Below are positions 46,401 through 61,400 of a stretch of 64,000 bases of DNA, one piece after another. Source of the stretch: Notospermus geniculatus (Eukaryota > Nemertea > Pilidiophora > Heteronemertea > Lineidae); the NCBI GenBank assembly GCA_002633025.1, contig NMRB01000225.1, forward strand, positions 147,587 to 211,586, read 5' to 3'. Within the stretch, counting starts at the first letter, position 1, and each line of letters opens with the position of its first letter. A model generated the notes under the pieces. The model was not told the origin of the DNA. It was given only the letters and a program-made list of their open reading frames with translations, and made no database searches. Made by a program: the position numbers and the translations under genes.

Positions 46401-49400
46401 CGCGTGACGTCAATAGAGGTTTTTCACTGACGGTCAGTGAAAAACCTCTATTGAAGCAATAAGGTCACTCATTCCTTATTAACAAAGGGTGAACATAAAC
46501 AGAAAGGGTCAAATCCTCAAAGGCCCTCAGCACATCAGGGTCTGCCATATGTTCTACATGAGTAGACTGGTAGGCCCTGACAAGCAACTGATATAAAACT
46601 TACAAACTGACCAAGAATTTGGCCCAAAAACAACAAAAAGAAGGACGTGCAAAACTTGAACGAGTGAAGAACAAAAATAAGGACAAAGACAGACGTAAGC
46701 TGGACTTACTTGATGTAATATTTGATACCCTCAGGACTATACGCTTCCTCCCAACCGTGGGGCAATGCTGGATTATTGATTAAAGTAGGGAAAGGGTTAA
46801 ATAGGTGAGAATCAGTTCCAGATTAAGTTGGTAGGACGTTCATGTACATTTTGTGTAGAAATTGAATAGGATGTACATGAACGCCCGACCAACCTTCACT
46901 GAGTGGAATATAAGCGAGTGAAAGGAAGCACAGGTTAGCATGAAATCTCTAAATCATGTCATGTCTACTTATTAGATATGTTTGTTAAATCCCCAATGGC
47001 TCCATGAAATGTTATTTCAATAGTAAATATTGGTTACAAGCCAGAAATTCAGCATTTAGCCATATTTCCAGACACACCATGACAATTATTCTGATACATG
47101 TATTGTGTTAATATTTTAATCAGGAAACAAAGAATAGGTTTGCCAAAACATCTACAGCTATGAGGATGATGAAATTTGAGCAACAATGCCATTGAATGAA
47201 ATGGTCCATGGACCATGTGCTCACCGGGTTGGACATAATAGTCTAATGACAGAGGGAGGTACATATCAGTAATATGAGCAATCTGAGTCAAGTCATTCCC
47301 AAGTACATGAAGTAGGACTTTGAGTTTTGGGTTTATGCCACCTGGCGGCCATGTCCGATTGGGCCGGAACTTCACATGCACATGAAGGTCATCTGCAGGG
47401 GCCACATAGCACATTGGAATGCTTTGGGTCCAAGTCGTTCCTGAGTTACAGCACTTTGATGATTTTCAGGTTACGCCACCTGGCGGCCATATTGGATGTC
47501 CGATCATGCCGAAACTTCACATGCACATAAAGGTCATCTGCACGGGGCCACATAGCACATTGGAGCGCTTTGGGTTAAGGCGTTCCTGATTTACAGCACT
47601 TTGATGATTTTTGGGTTACGCCACCTGGTGGCCACGTTTGAAGTCAAATCTGGCCGAAATTTGACGTACATGTAAAGGTCATCTAGAGGAAGGTAAATAT
47701 CAAATTTGAGCACTCTGCGTCAAGCCGTTCCCGAGTAATAGCACTTACTTGATTTTCAGGTTACGCCACCTGGCGGCCATATTGGATATCCAATCGGGCC
47801 GAAACTTNAACTACTCCAATGTGGTTTGTTAGGGAATAAGGACAATAACCACTTAAGAAATACAACCTCCTTAGAGCTCTCTGCAGTGTCGTCGTCCGAA
47901 TGCAGAAGTTTTCTTAGGTGGTTAACCACCTAAGAGAAAATGACCACCTAGGAGCCCATCCAAGATGAAAATAACCTCCTAAGCCCCCATATGCAAACAC
48001 GGACGACGACGGACGACGGACGCACAACCATTGTATAAGCTCACCACGGTGAGCTAAAAAGGTATGGTAAGAAAGTGATACAGTTTGTAGTACGGTAATG
48101 CGGAAAATTTAAGTTCTCATCTCAGCCAGAGCCACAAGATGCCATGTTAATCGACTAATAGACTTAATTACAGTCCTCGAGAAATCAAAAGTGTCAAGAG
48201 TATGAAGGGCAGGACAGGAAATCCTGAGGTTAATTCACTAGAGTGAAGGCACAGATTTTATAGGTTACTATTTACAAGTCTTCTCTTCATGTTAAGATAA
48301 AGGACCAACAGGAATTTCCAAGATTTGATACTTACGTTCAGCCTCGATAAGGGAATTAACTGCCTTTACAACATCTTTTGCTTCCTGTGCTAATGCTTGT
48401 GGTGCCATCTTTTTATGTTTTTCTAAGTAGCCGGGCGGTCGCCCTGATTTCGTTGGCCCACTTTTTGCCACATTCGTGGCAGGGGAATCTTGATTGCTTA
48501 ACGTGGAATGGACAAGCTGGAAAAATACGGTCGAAATTGAAGGAAGTTTAGAGGATACATCACCTCGTGAACGAATGGTCATCATTTCCGCAAAAGCAGT
48601 CACACAAATTCCAACACTTGTCACCAAAGGTTCCCAGCTAAGTTATATGCCACCAACAATTGGTACAGTCAGCCACAAAATCAAAAGAAAAAAGATGAAC
48701 GCCAGATATACTCTTCTTTAGTGACTCCAAAATGAGCCTCATAAAAGAGAGGACATATTACTCACGTGGGCAAATTGTAAAAGTTTATCTGTGGCTACTT
48801 CATAAGTCTTTTTGGCAACTTCAGCTTTCCTGACCTGGCCATTCAAGATTTGTATTTTTTTCTGGACTTCTGGGCTCTCCTGAAATAAAAACTTGGAGTC
48901 AATACACAAAAGGAGATATTACCTAGGTCAAAAATGCCCCAATGAGCATTTGATAGTAAGAAACACTAAATAATGCTGCAAAACGTCAGGACGTCCTGAC
49001 CCGCCAACAAAAAACTGGTCAGTTGGGCGCACTGTCAAACACAGTGACCTGTATCTCAGGTCCCAACTACATACATCAAACGTTCCATCTGAAATGAGCA
49101 GTTTACCGTGGACAAGGCAAGGGTTGCCCATATGCAGCAGAATTGCCCATATGCAGCAGAAACCTGCAGGAACCCATGACTTGTAGGAACAGAAGTAAAT
49201 GCTTCAAAACTCGAGATCATTGCCATGAATGCTGAATGTCAAAACTCCAATGGTTAATATCAATGGAGGCAACAGGAGGTAGAAAATTTGCTGAGAAGAT
49301 GATAGATACATGTCAGAAGATTGTTATATGTAATATAATTAGATACATGTCAGAAGATTGTTATATGTATATAATTAGATACATGTCAGAAGATTGTTAC

Positions 49401-52400
49401 CGGTATATGTATATAATTAATTTTTTCAGAACATGAATTGTTAGTTATGTGTAGTGTGATTGGAGCTTTTCATACAAACATTTTAGTCATGTTAGTCACA
49501 GAAAATTCATCACCCCAGCAGTGAGTACCCGGTATGTAGTGAAATGCCACCGATTTTTAAAGAATTTTCTTCAAAGAATTGTCAAACCAAGCAGAGGTTA
49601 TGCCAGGTTCAGTGACGGAAAGGTGCATTTGTGGGCTTCTTTCTTGCGGTGAGTGCTAGAAAAGGCAGTTATTCGTGGCACTACATGTAGGTTACAGTTT
49701 TTATTGACTGGACTGCAGGCATGGAAGGTGGTGAAAGTGATACTACAACTAAGGAAGTTAGGTAGGCCTGGTCAGAGACGCAAGCATCTTTCACAGAACT
49801 GACTTTTGGAACCCTGTTCACCAGACTGTGAGGGGATCTAACTATGTGATAAACTAAACCAGTAACATGGAAATGGGGGAAGGTGGATACCGTAAACCAC
49901 ATAATTTTCATCCCACAGATTATTATTATGTTAGTGATTCTACTACAACAGACAACCTACCAAACTGACACCATTCGAATGTGAAGTCTGAAATAAAACA
50001 CACACATCAACAAAACATTTTCCACAAAACTGATTCTTCACAAAATTGACGCTGGCCCCCAAAATTTCAACTTTCCAACAAATGAGCAACAACATATGGC
50101 GTCACATACAAGACCCCCCCTCCCAGCAAAACGTCCGGAATGACCCCTCCTGCATTTCCTCACCGACTGTTTAGCAAGTTGCGTCTTGAGGTCCGCTATC
50201 TCGTTCTCCAGCAGTCGGACCACATCCTCATAATCATGCTCCATGCTCATGGCAGCTTTTTGCGCTTGCTGCGCTAAGTAAACTTTACTCCGCAACGCTC
50301 GCGTCTCGTGGATGGCACCCTGGGCATCACGCCTGATTCGTAGAAGTTCTTCTTCGGCTTGGCTACAAGCTTGCTCTTTTTCTCGGAGCTGGACCTGTTA
50401 GGAGAAGAAGGGAACAGTTGGAACACAACCACAGCACTTTTCTACCCATACCCTTATCAAGATGCTGTTTGCGGGGACCATCTTGTCCAAACAAGGCTAT
50501 CGACTCCCGTCTTTAGCCTTGTCCGAATCATGTCATCTTTTCCGTTAATGCATAAATTATTAATGAACCTGACCCCTACTTGACCCCGCCTCCGAGCCAA
50601 TCAGAACTCGCGAAACAAATCACCGTTGGACACTTTCTTTGCTCTTCACGCTCGCATTTGTAACATGGATATTGATTGGCACGTCGATTTTCCTTCGCGC
50701 CCCGATGATTGGCGGAGGCTCTCACCCCCTCAGAAACGGGAAATGTGATGGATTCGAACCAGGCTAGATGGCCGTCAGGCCAGATAGACTGGTGAGCACC
50801 AGATGGCGGGGACTGACGGTGCCATCTTCTGTGGTTGCATCAACTTCACCACAAGTATTTTTTAGAAGTACATCACTGACAAATACCAACAAACTTCATA
50901 GCAGGGTCATTCAGTTTCAGCACCTACCCGTAACCGGTCACATTCCCGCTGCAATTCATCACGCTCTCTTTTAACTTGTTCTAACTCATTGTCATACGTT
51001 GAAAGGTATTTTGACTGCTGCAGTTCAGCTATGTATTGCGGTGGGTCCGTAAAGTCGGTGATGTCTTGAGCAGAGACATACATTGCACCCTGGGAGTTAT
51101 TTATATGTTTGAGTTCGTATTTAAAAACCTCTTGGGCAACTTCGACAAAATCTGAAATGGAAATGAATATTGCACTTACAAAAGGTGCAGAGCACAGCGA
51201 GAGGCACATCTTCCAAAGTGTATTCCACCATTCTTAACCAGCAAGTTCCTAGGATACTGTAAAGCAAGATAATTTCGCGGCTGGAAATTTTCGCGAATCA
51301 AGAATTATAGACATATTCGTCGCAGGATATTTTCGCGAGTCTCTGCCATTTTTTACGTTTTTTTTTCACGGGACCGTATTTATCACTTGCGTGTACTCAT
51401 ATTCGCGACAGGAAATTTTCGCGACTCATACACTCTCACGAAATTCGCGAAAATTTCCTGCACGCGAAATTTTCCTGCTTTACAGTATTCTCCAGCTAAC
51501 ACTTACGCTGATAGTTGACTGACCCACTCTCATCAATCTTCAGATATTTTCTCAGTTCAAGCTGCTGCTCTGGGGTTGGAACCACCCCGAGGTAGTGCAG
51601 GGCCTGAAAATGGCAAAAGATAATTAAAGGAAATGAAAGTCGTACACATCCCCTTTCTCAGATTCATGTAGGCCATTGCTTCATTTAAGCACTTTCACCA
51701 AGTACATGTACATCAGTAGTTAACTACATGTATGACAGCAACCAATTTTTTTGTATTCGTAATTGTATCTGGCATTTTGGACATTTTATTTGGGCAAGGT
51801 AGCTTCTAACAAATGACATCCATATAACTTATCAGTACGTACCACTTCCAATTTTTCGACTCTAAATTTAGAATGAGGATCCACAGTGCCCCTTTTCATA
51901 TCACTCTGCATTCTGCCCGGTTTTGACGTCCTTGCCGGCAAGGTCATAGATCCCGAATCTCCCCGGGACGGAACCGGCACCACCGGCGAGGGATCCAGGG
52001 TACTGCTCATACCACTCAAGGGATGCGCAAGGCTGGAATATGTATGGAAGGAAGGGTCTGAAGTCCTTCTGGCACCGCTAGGGGAAGCACCTTGGGTGTA
52101 ACCTGGAAAGAGAGATGTTGAAAGAAGTATTTAGAAGGGCACTCTGGAATAGGGTGTGGGCCTATGACTTGGTCCCAGCTTGGAGTATGAAGAGGCCAAC
52201 AGTTTTGGCTTCAAGTGTTTAGAAAAAGCACCTTGCTTGGGCATGACCTGAAAAGAACATGATTGAGTCGGGAGGCCTAGCCAGCAGGGCAACAACGTCA
52301 GCCATCACGTATCCAATAGACCGTTCTCAAATTGACGTACGGTAAATGAGAAAGATCTGCGCACTTCAGCCGAAATCTCAACCACAACCTCGATCTGAAG

Positions 52401-55400
52401 CTGAATGACGCAACGCAGACAACCCCACGACAGTGACGTCGAAGAGGTTGCATCAGACTCGACCATTGCCCAATCATGGATGGCGTCACGTCAGCCGGTT
52501 TCAGATCAAGGTTCTGGTTGAGATTTCGGCGGAAGTGAAGTGCGCAGATCTGTGAATTCGAGAATCGTATATATATGAGTCAGATACAGGCATTCTGGTG
52601 ACCATTAGGTATACAACTTGGTAAAGTGAATCTGTGTCAGGAATAGTACCCGTATCAGAAGGACTGAACAATGACCAGATAAGAAACGCACATAACACCC
52701 ACAAACATTGAAGCAAATGTGACAAAATACAAGGAACCGACCAAGGAAAGGGTTCTCCACTGGACTTGCACAACCAGCCATTAGTACATCCATACTCGCT
52801 CACTCCTCAACATGAACAACCTATTGGTAAATGCCGATGTCCTTTCAACACGACCCGAACATCAGGGTATAATTTAGCCTACATGTTTGTCAAATGCATT
52901 TAACTTACAGTTTGATATATGCAGTCAAGCACGGGCTGTTGGAATGAACTCTGCCAGCACGGAACTGCGACTGAACACCTGTTCGAAATGGATAGGCAAT
53001 ATCTCATTTCAGCACATTTCACCTACCGTAATAATAAAAATATGAATCCAGAACATCTGCACAGAAGTAAATACACGTTCAATAATAACGAGCAATTATG
53101 TTTGATTGTCATCCAATATTGAGAATTCAACTAATAATATTATACCCTGAAGAAAATTATCTCAAAATAAAATAATGCAAAAATGTTGTGTCACGACTTC
53201 CTTGCGAATGTAACACTAACAGGGAGGAAGCGTAAAAAAAAGAGGTACAACTGCTTACAGCGCCCCCAAGTCGCAGTACCATGATACTCACTCCTCTTCG
53301 ATTCCCGCAACAAACGACATTTTCGACAGGAGAACAGTGTCCCCTTCGTACTCATAGCTGATCCGTGCTGAAGAACTCTTGTCATTCACTAATGAATGAT
53401 CTCCCAATGAATTTTTAATCCTATTGCAGCAGATTGGTTCACTCATAAATTCTTGGTCAACCAGTTGGAAAATTACTTGTACTGATTTCCCTGACAAGAA
53501 AAACCGTTCATGGCTGGCAAAGCAGAAATAAGGGACTGAATTCAGGCAAAAAATATGCCAATAAATGTCAATCAATCTATCTTTCGGCAAAATTAGGAAT
53601 TCTATATCACTGATGTGAACATGTGAAAGAATATGACTTTTTTAGCCCCTTGATCCGCCATACATGTAGTCTTCAAATAAGCCTTGAAGACACTTTTTTT
53701 GAAGGGTGCATGTGTTAATAAATCAAAATTCAGCCACACATCTACAAAAGGTTCACGTAATACACTGCTTTTAATGCTCTACTACGGGCCTCAGAATCAG
53801 ATCAGTCCACACACCGCTGGCTATCTATCTGTACGTATTTGTATTATATGTATTGATCACCCGCTATCATCAATATGCAGGGTGATCTTCATGGTGCATT
53901 CAAAATAATCCATCTTGGAAAAAAATTGATTTTCTCATTACCCTACAGGACACTGCCATGACCGCTGTGATTTTTACATATGCTGTGTTTTTTTACATTT
54001 AAGACGAAATGAAAAGTCTAAGAGGATGGGTACTCTTTTTGTGTTAAAGATATTGCCATGAATATTTTGCACTTATAATTTGTTTCAATCAATATCCACT
54101 AATCCTAAAAAAGAATAGTGCAGCTCGTTAACATGTCTGAAAAAGGTGTTGCTATTGGTGCCTTTTTCAAAACCTCAATCCTCCTTTGTTGCAGTTCAGT
54201 GCTGATATATTAATGCACAAAAAAATCTATGGTGTAAGAGATGAAAGAGTTATTCAGCAATACCTGTTGGCCTACTTCCCAAAGGGTAAACTCCTACCGC
54301 AGTTTCAAACCGCCACCCACTACGTTACCCATGCTCTGAAACTGCTTCAGTTGATGCGATCCACAAAGTATCACTAATAGATGGCATTAGCTGTCTGATT
54401 CGGGGAATCCCGCTAGGAATCTGATGTGAGTATGAACATACAGTGAGTGTACATTTTGTACATGTATCTTAGCCAATCAGAAAGTGTGTTATGGCAGCAT
54501 CGGTTAAACCTGTAAGTAATGAATGATGGCTTATGATAGGATCCTTCGTAAAACAGTGCCATCTATTGATGATCCTTCAATTTTGGCGCCAACCAGTGTT
54601 TAGTGGGTCTACCCCAACTGATTACTGGGGAAGAGTGTACCCAAAGGGTAGTATAGTGTGCATGAAATTTTGTCTTGACTGACTTCCCCATTTTCAGACA
54701 CAAAGCACTCTCGGCAATTACCAAGTGAGTGCTGGTCTACAGTCTCCTGGTGAGAGATTCTGTAATGAACCTGGCATTGCTATGGCGATGAATGGTCAGC
54801 CATGTACTGAATGAATATATATCACATTAATTAAACAGTACATGTACATTACATTGCCTATTGATTCTTTGGGATCAAAAGGTGACTTCTCTTGAATGGT
54901 TATGTTCAATTTATTCAAGGGAACTGCACACATGTTCCCAAGTCTGAACAGGATATTAACAAATTATTATGGAAAATAAGGCTAAATTTCCATTGATCAA
55001 TGGACTTAATTACTTCATAGGATTTCCAGGAGCGTGTGACATTTGGCAAGTCACTTCACCTTAAAAATTGCCAAGTCCCTATCCTACCTTTTTTGTTCAG
55101 CGAGGAAAATGCAAACGAAATCACTCCAACAACTTGTACTATATGTGCAGGTCACCCATCCACGTAGTGATTGCGCTCAACGTTGCTTAACTTCTAGTTC
55201 AGAGGCCAACACACCAACCACTTGGCCATAAAGGAAATCATTTACATGTATGGTCAGCGGGTTAAGCCGTGCCACATAGTATCTGCAAGGGGTTCAATGC
55301 ACAACTGACCCATCCTGCGACCACACAGCCTAAATTCCTCTACCTACCTTTTCCCGCCCTTCCGTTCAAATGACCAGCAGAAAGCCAACTTCTTAGCCCT

Positions 55401-58400
55401 CGTTCCTTTTCCAACCGGGCGGACCTGATGTCCTGCCTTAGCGCTTCCATGAGCTGATAGTCATCCACTGGGATCGGGACATCCACAGGCATCCAGTAGA
55501 ACTTCCTTTCCATTGCATCAATCAAAATCAACATCAAACACAACACTCCATCAGTGAAACAGGAGACGAGTACATGTATTTCCACCACATGAAAACATCG
55601 CATCAAACATGTCAAACGCAACACTCAGTAAAACAGCAGAAGAGTATTTCCACCACATGAAATCATCTACTGATTCAATTTGAACTACCGGTACCGGTAG
55701 TATTTTCCGGAATATGAGCGTATTTGTTTCTCAGGCTAAATAGATTTTGAGACCAGCACGTTCCCTGCCAAATGAAGCAAGATGCGTCCTTGACGAGTCA
55801 TCCGACTGAAAAGGCCAATTACCAGACAACCAGAAGTGAACTGAAACTTTCCAGTATGAGAACACACCGTACTCAAGCACATAACGTAAATTGATCCTCC
55901 GAGGCAGTATCTAGGAAACTGCCGTTGGATACAACCTTGGATACACCTTTTGTATACATACAGACCACAGCATGAGAAACTCAATGAAAAATATTTGATA
56001 TCCAAATATTTTTTTTTACATTGGATGATTCAGGAGGCAGGTGAGAGATGTGATGGTGCGATGACTGAGGTCTACAGATCTAGCCTCTCGTCAAGCTCCA
56101 TCAGCTTATACTCCTACCCTGAACCTTCTGACCCACTGAGCACTCCAGTCTTGTGCCAAGAAGGGCCTAATCCTAAATCCAGAACATCACAGATCGGCCT
56201 CCAGACCCTCCTGAAGCACTTCAAGCAAGTAGGCCCTATCAAACAGAGCCTGCTCCTACTTCCCAATTGACCTGAACGTCACTGGTATTAGGCCTCCAAC
56301 CTTCTGAAGCACTCCAAGCTTGAATCAAACTTACAAACGGGGCATCTGCTGGGCCCCTGAACACCACTGGTCTAAAGCCCCAGTAATGTGGACGGAAGCC
56401 TCCAGTGTCTGACACGGTGACAGCTAGTACTTAGACTATTCCAGACCACACGTCTTCTAATCCAGAAATGAGTTGAGAGGTAATAGCTAAATTGCCAAAA
56501 TTAATCTGTAACAAGCGGAGAGGAGCCAGAACACAGCAACTGTAAACAAAGTTTCAGCCTCCACTTGGCAATTAGCCGAGACTGATAGATCATATGTTGT
56601 GGAAGCATTATTAACTTCGCCTATAGGCCTAGAGCAGCTTAAATCAATGGCACAAATGTGATTGTGTCAAGTATCAATGTCTATTGTGAAAAACAGAATC
56701 GATGATTAGATTTGACAGTTCGTGTAACACCTGTCATCGACTCACTCAACATACATGTAGAGCAGATAACATCCATATTATCAGAAAATTGGTTTTGATA
56801 ATATCTATTAATATCAATTAATATCCATACGAGAGGAGACAGATATCTATTACTAGATTCTGGAGGTCCATATCACAGTCAGCTGTCGGGGTGTGTCGGC
56901 AAAGTGGAAACACTACTCATCATGCAAAAAGTTTCAGGCTCAACTTCCCATGGGACCCACTCCTTTGGGGCTATAGGGTCAGCAGTTCTCTTGGAGGGGA
57001 AGGATTTGTTAGCTGAGGGTGCTCTAATTTCCCCTTGCAGAACATCGCCACCTAATTTTGTGTACTATACTATCAATCAAAGTTGCTTATAGACTGCATG
57101 TCAATAAATGCATTATTGTGTATATACAACCTGTACACACATAGAGTTAGCTGACAACCTACAGCAGTTTCAATATTTGGCAAATTTGGATACACGTATG
57201 TGTGCAAAAATTCTGAAATTCATCAATGCTACTCAGGAAAACTGTGCTAACAATACAAATCTGAACATCGTTTTCAGGAAGGTAACAAACCGCAACATCC
57301 AGTGATTGAATGAAACGTTTAACACCAGGGCACATAATGGTATCAGCATGGGCCAAGTTGATTTCAACTCAAATTGCTCTTGTGTATTTCGTTGAGGAAG
57401 TACACATCAATGTATGAGGGTTAGCTACCAACTGGAGAAGACTGTAGTGCTTCTGTATTTGATATGCAGATAGATTATTGGCCATGTCTACTAGACCAAG
57501 AGTATGGTACACTTCTCCATGCAATTAATGTGTATCTTTCAGATCTTAGGTTGAAACTTGCCGGAGGGTACACCTCACGTACAGTACACCTGAGAAACTC
57601 CTACATTATACACACTCCCACAGTCATTTGCACTGACAGCAGCGATCAGGTTCAGTTGGAATCGCGTTTGACAGGTGAGTGAAGGTAAATCACTATCAGT
57701 CATGATGAACAGGAAGATAAACCACAACAATCTGGCCTTCGGGCTACTTTTACACCGAGTAACATAGCAAAGGTTAGCAACTAATCAACAAACAAAGAAG
57801 ACGTACCACCCATGATTTATTGACCAACGAAAAACAGGCATCAAGGATTCAGGAGAAGGTAATCACGGTACAGTTATGATCAAAACTCGTAGAGGTGCCT
57901 TCCAAAGTAAAATTAAAGTTAAAAGTTTGGGTTTATAGTCTGGTATCAACAACGGTAGAGGTGACATCCGACTTCTCACTTTAATCCCGGTCTATTCTGA
58001 AACTCTTGATGAGCTGCTCATTCAGCGCTACAATCTGAGCATTTCCGACCGGTAGACCTGGGTGGAGAGAGGCCAGTCAGGCAAAGAAACTTTCCTGAAG
58101 TCTCATGCCACAGTGGGATTCGAACCCGGGCCCCCCTGACTGCTAGTAGGAGACCCGAACCACAACACCACCATGGCTCCTCGTGCAGGATACTTACAAT
58201 TACTATTCTTCACCTTCCTTTGCCCCGGTCTGATGTATGAATCCAAATCCTTACGAAGAAACTGAGCCATTTCTTTCATAGATACATCCGTGATGAACAA
58301 GATCCCCGAACTTGCCCAAAGAAATTCGCTGCACGAATTTTTAATTCCGAGAGATCGAGGATCAGAGTTCAATTCAATCACAAGTTCCGCAAAGTGATTT

Positions 58401-61400
58401 TCAATATCCACAGAGAAAATTCTGAACAAAGACTGAGAAGCCGGAATCCTTTCAGATCGCCATTAGCATGATCTCTAAAGCAACTCTACTGACAATCCAC
58501 AGGAACATGCAGCTAAACCTATGGGTACTTCTGCATGAGAAGTTAAAAGACTTCACTTCACTTATCAACAAACAGAATGATATGAATAAAGCGTACCTGT
58601 TTAGTCAGGACCTAAGGAGTGGAGAGGATAGATTACTTTTCTGTTTCAAATTTCTGTTTACGACTATCAAGGTAAACTACAGGCCTATACCAATTACACC
58701 TGTGTATCTTTGTCAGGTCATGAGCTCTCCTTCTGCTCAGCTAAAAAAAATACCAAATGATTGGAAATAGGCCGACATACATGTTTTTCACCATTTTGAT
58801 TTTTTTTTAGATCTGTCCACCTGCCACCTGAAATTCCATACAAAAACAACTGAAAATGGCATAACTGTAAAATATACAAGTCAAAAATTACTTACCGTTT
58901 GTATGTGGAGTAGACACCATATTCGGCTGTGCTCTAATCCCCACAGCCTGGGGTATCGGTGGTGGAGGGTATTTTGGCATGGTCACAATATTGGAATTTT
59001 CAGATGACATGGTTGGGGGATATGACTGGACACTTGGTTCCTCTCTTAAGTACTGACCCTGAAAAAAATGAAGTTGGTCATTTGACTTCTGTAATCAGGA
59101 CCCTCTCTAAGGCCACGGTTATTATATACTTTGGTTTACGGGCATAAAGATTTTGAACCCAGGTACGGAGGACGAAATAAAAATAAAAAAAAACTTTGGT
59201 TCAGTTCATTTTTTGCATTTTCAGCTTCAGAATGACAAGTTAGACAAATCGGAGGAAATAAAAAACCAAATAAATTCTTGATAAATGCCTCTTTTCTGCT
59301 TCTTTCCGTCCTCGCTGCCAGAAATAGACATGTGCCAGTTGGTTTTGTTTATTTCTAGCTGTCGTGACTGCTGAAATCAAGGTCGGCGGGAATAAAAACA
59401 ACTCCATTTGTTTGTTTTTTTCTCAGAAGACCTCATTTGAACTTCGGCGGAAATAAAACGAACTGATTTTCCCAATTTTATTTTTTTTTCGGAATGGCAT
59501 TTTGCCACATCGGCGGGCCCGTAAACCAAAGAATAAAAAAGTGTGGCCTAAGCGCCAAAGGGTACTTTTAATACTGGGAGGTTTCACAGTACTCTGTTGC
59601 TCATCACCATGGCATTCTGTACGTTTTCTCTACTAAAATCGAAACAAAAAAGAAACTAGAATAGTGCCATACCTGATGCGTGTGATTTTCAGGCATCCTG
59701 AGTGGAACCTGGTAGTTCTGATTCTCCTCACAATGAGGGGTAGATTGCCCTGAAGGTGCCGAGCCTTCTGAGTAACAGTCATCAGCTGGAAGATTTTCTT
59801 GCGGGTACCAAGCAGAATTCACTGAAAATTGACACAAGTAGGCTTATAATGTCTCTCTTTTCAAATCATGTACGCCAGGTGCAACTTCGACTTCCTCAGA
59901 CCAAGCCGCTCTGCCTTCTCTATTGAAGAAGAAGTGGGGGGGGGGTTGTGAAGACCCTGGTGGGTAGGGACAAGGATATCGACGATTTTTAAAGACAACA
60001 GCGTCCGGAGAATAGCAATCTCAAAAGAAACTCACCATGTGGAAGACTAAGTGCAGGTGTACTTGCTCTAGATGACATGAGGCTGACGGAAGTTGAGTAG
60101 CCGTTTCCATGATGGCTTTCTAACAGATCTGAATACTCTTCCCTGAAATACAAACATGTCAAGCATCACGGACTCGTTTCCCAGAAAAAATTTGGTGAAT
60201 GGACATATTTTTCACCAATTTTCAGGTGTTTTACAAGAGATCATGCTGAAAGAATGTTGATAATGGTATTCACCTTCTTCCACTTTTTATTGGCAAGCAG
60301 TTTAGAGCAATTCATTCCACAAGCACCTCGGAAGAGACCAATGAGGATCATAAATGTGATAGAGGGCAGCACACTGTCACAGTAATCAGGTCCTACAAAA
60401 TTGATGCCTTTTGTGTGGAAAATTGATCAGGACCTGAATGTCCCTTTCAATTCAATAGATTTAACCACTAGTGACACCTATTGAGGCAGTGAGTTATGTT
60501 CCTCAATAAGACACCAGCTTAAAATATCTTTCTGCCCAAATAACAAAATTTGTCAAAATCTCTGTGATATCTGCAATGGCATTGGTGTAAGAAGTACCTT
60601 GCTTTTTCATCCCTGGCCAGGACCAACTTCATGTAGTTACTCGCCGATGCCTTCCTCAGCAATGCAACACCTTTCTCATTGGTCACATGACGTACACTCT
60701 CATCATTTACGCTGAGAATCTGATCTCCTTCTTGAATGCGGCCTAGAGAACACAAGCGGGAATGTCTTATTCAAATCCAAGAATTTTATTCATGCTTGAA
60801 CACTTTTTTGCAGGTATAGTGACCGAGTAATTTTAATTTTTACTTGCACCCACTCTATTAAACTGACAAAATAAGTGTCCGAAGAGAACTTTGGATTGGA
60901 AATTAATGGAAAATCGGTGGCCACGGATGATGAAAATAGCTACTTTTAAGGATTCTATCAACCAAGAAACATGCCCTACCATCTGTATCAGCTAGACCCC
61001 CAGGGAGCACTCTCCTTATGAACAACCCAAAATCTCTGTCATGTTCTTCACTTCTGCCTCCTATTACCTTGATACCTGGAAAGGAATGACAAAAATTCCA
61101 AACGAAGAATAGGGATACGGATATGTTCTCCTTAGACAGCTACAATAAGGATGATGCATCGCATTGTCCTCTGTACTGAAGAAACTAGATTTTGTAGCAA
61201 CAATGTTTTGAAATTCTGTGGGGAGAGCTAAGACACTTCAAAAAGGGCCTTTCTGAGGGCTACAGACATCGCTTTTCTATTCATTGATAATTACCAGGTA
61301 CAGGTATTTAAACAGAATAATCCCCATTCCTTGGGAATGAACTGTTACTTTACTTACCTAAGCTTTTGGAGCAGTCCTCAAAAATTACAATCTCAGTATC

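Larger units (their letters stand above)
52103..58895 (-). other. STXBP4 intron 7 (6.8 kb)
   Basis: Exon 7 ends in phase 1 at 58896 and exon 8 continues correctly at 52102, so everything between is intronic for the main transcript. It contains a foldback MITE (52319-52570), the exon-like segments A, B and C and the plus-strand ORFs, an imperfect duplication at 55526-55665, and a reversed SINE (57912-58181). From about 55.7 to 57.1 kb I see nothing definite. Confidence 0.7.
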
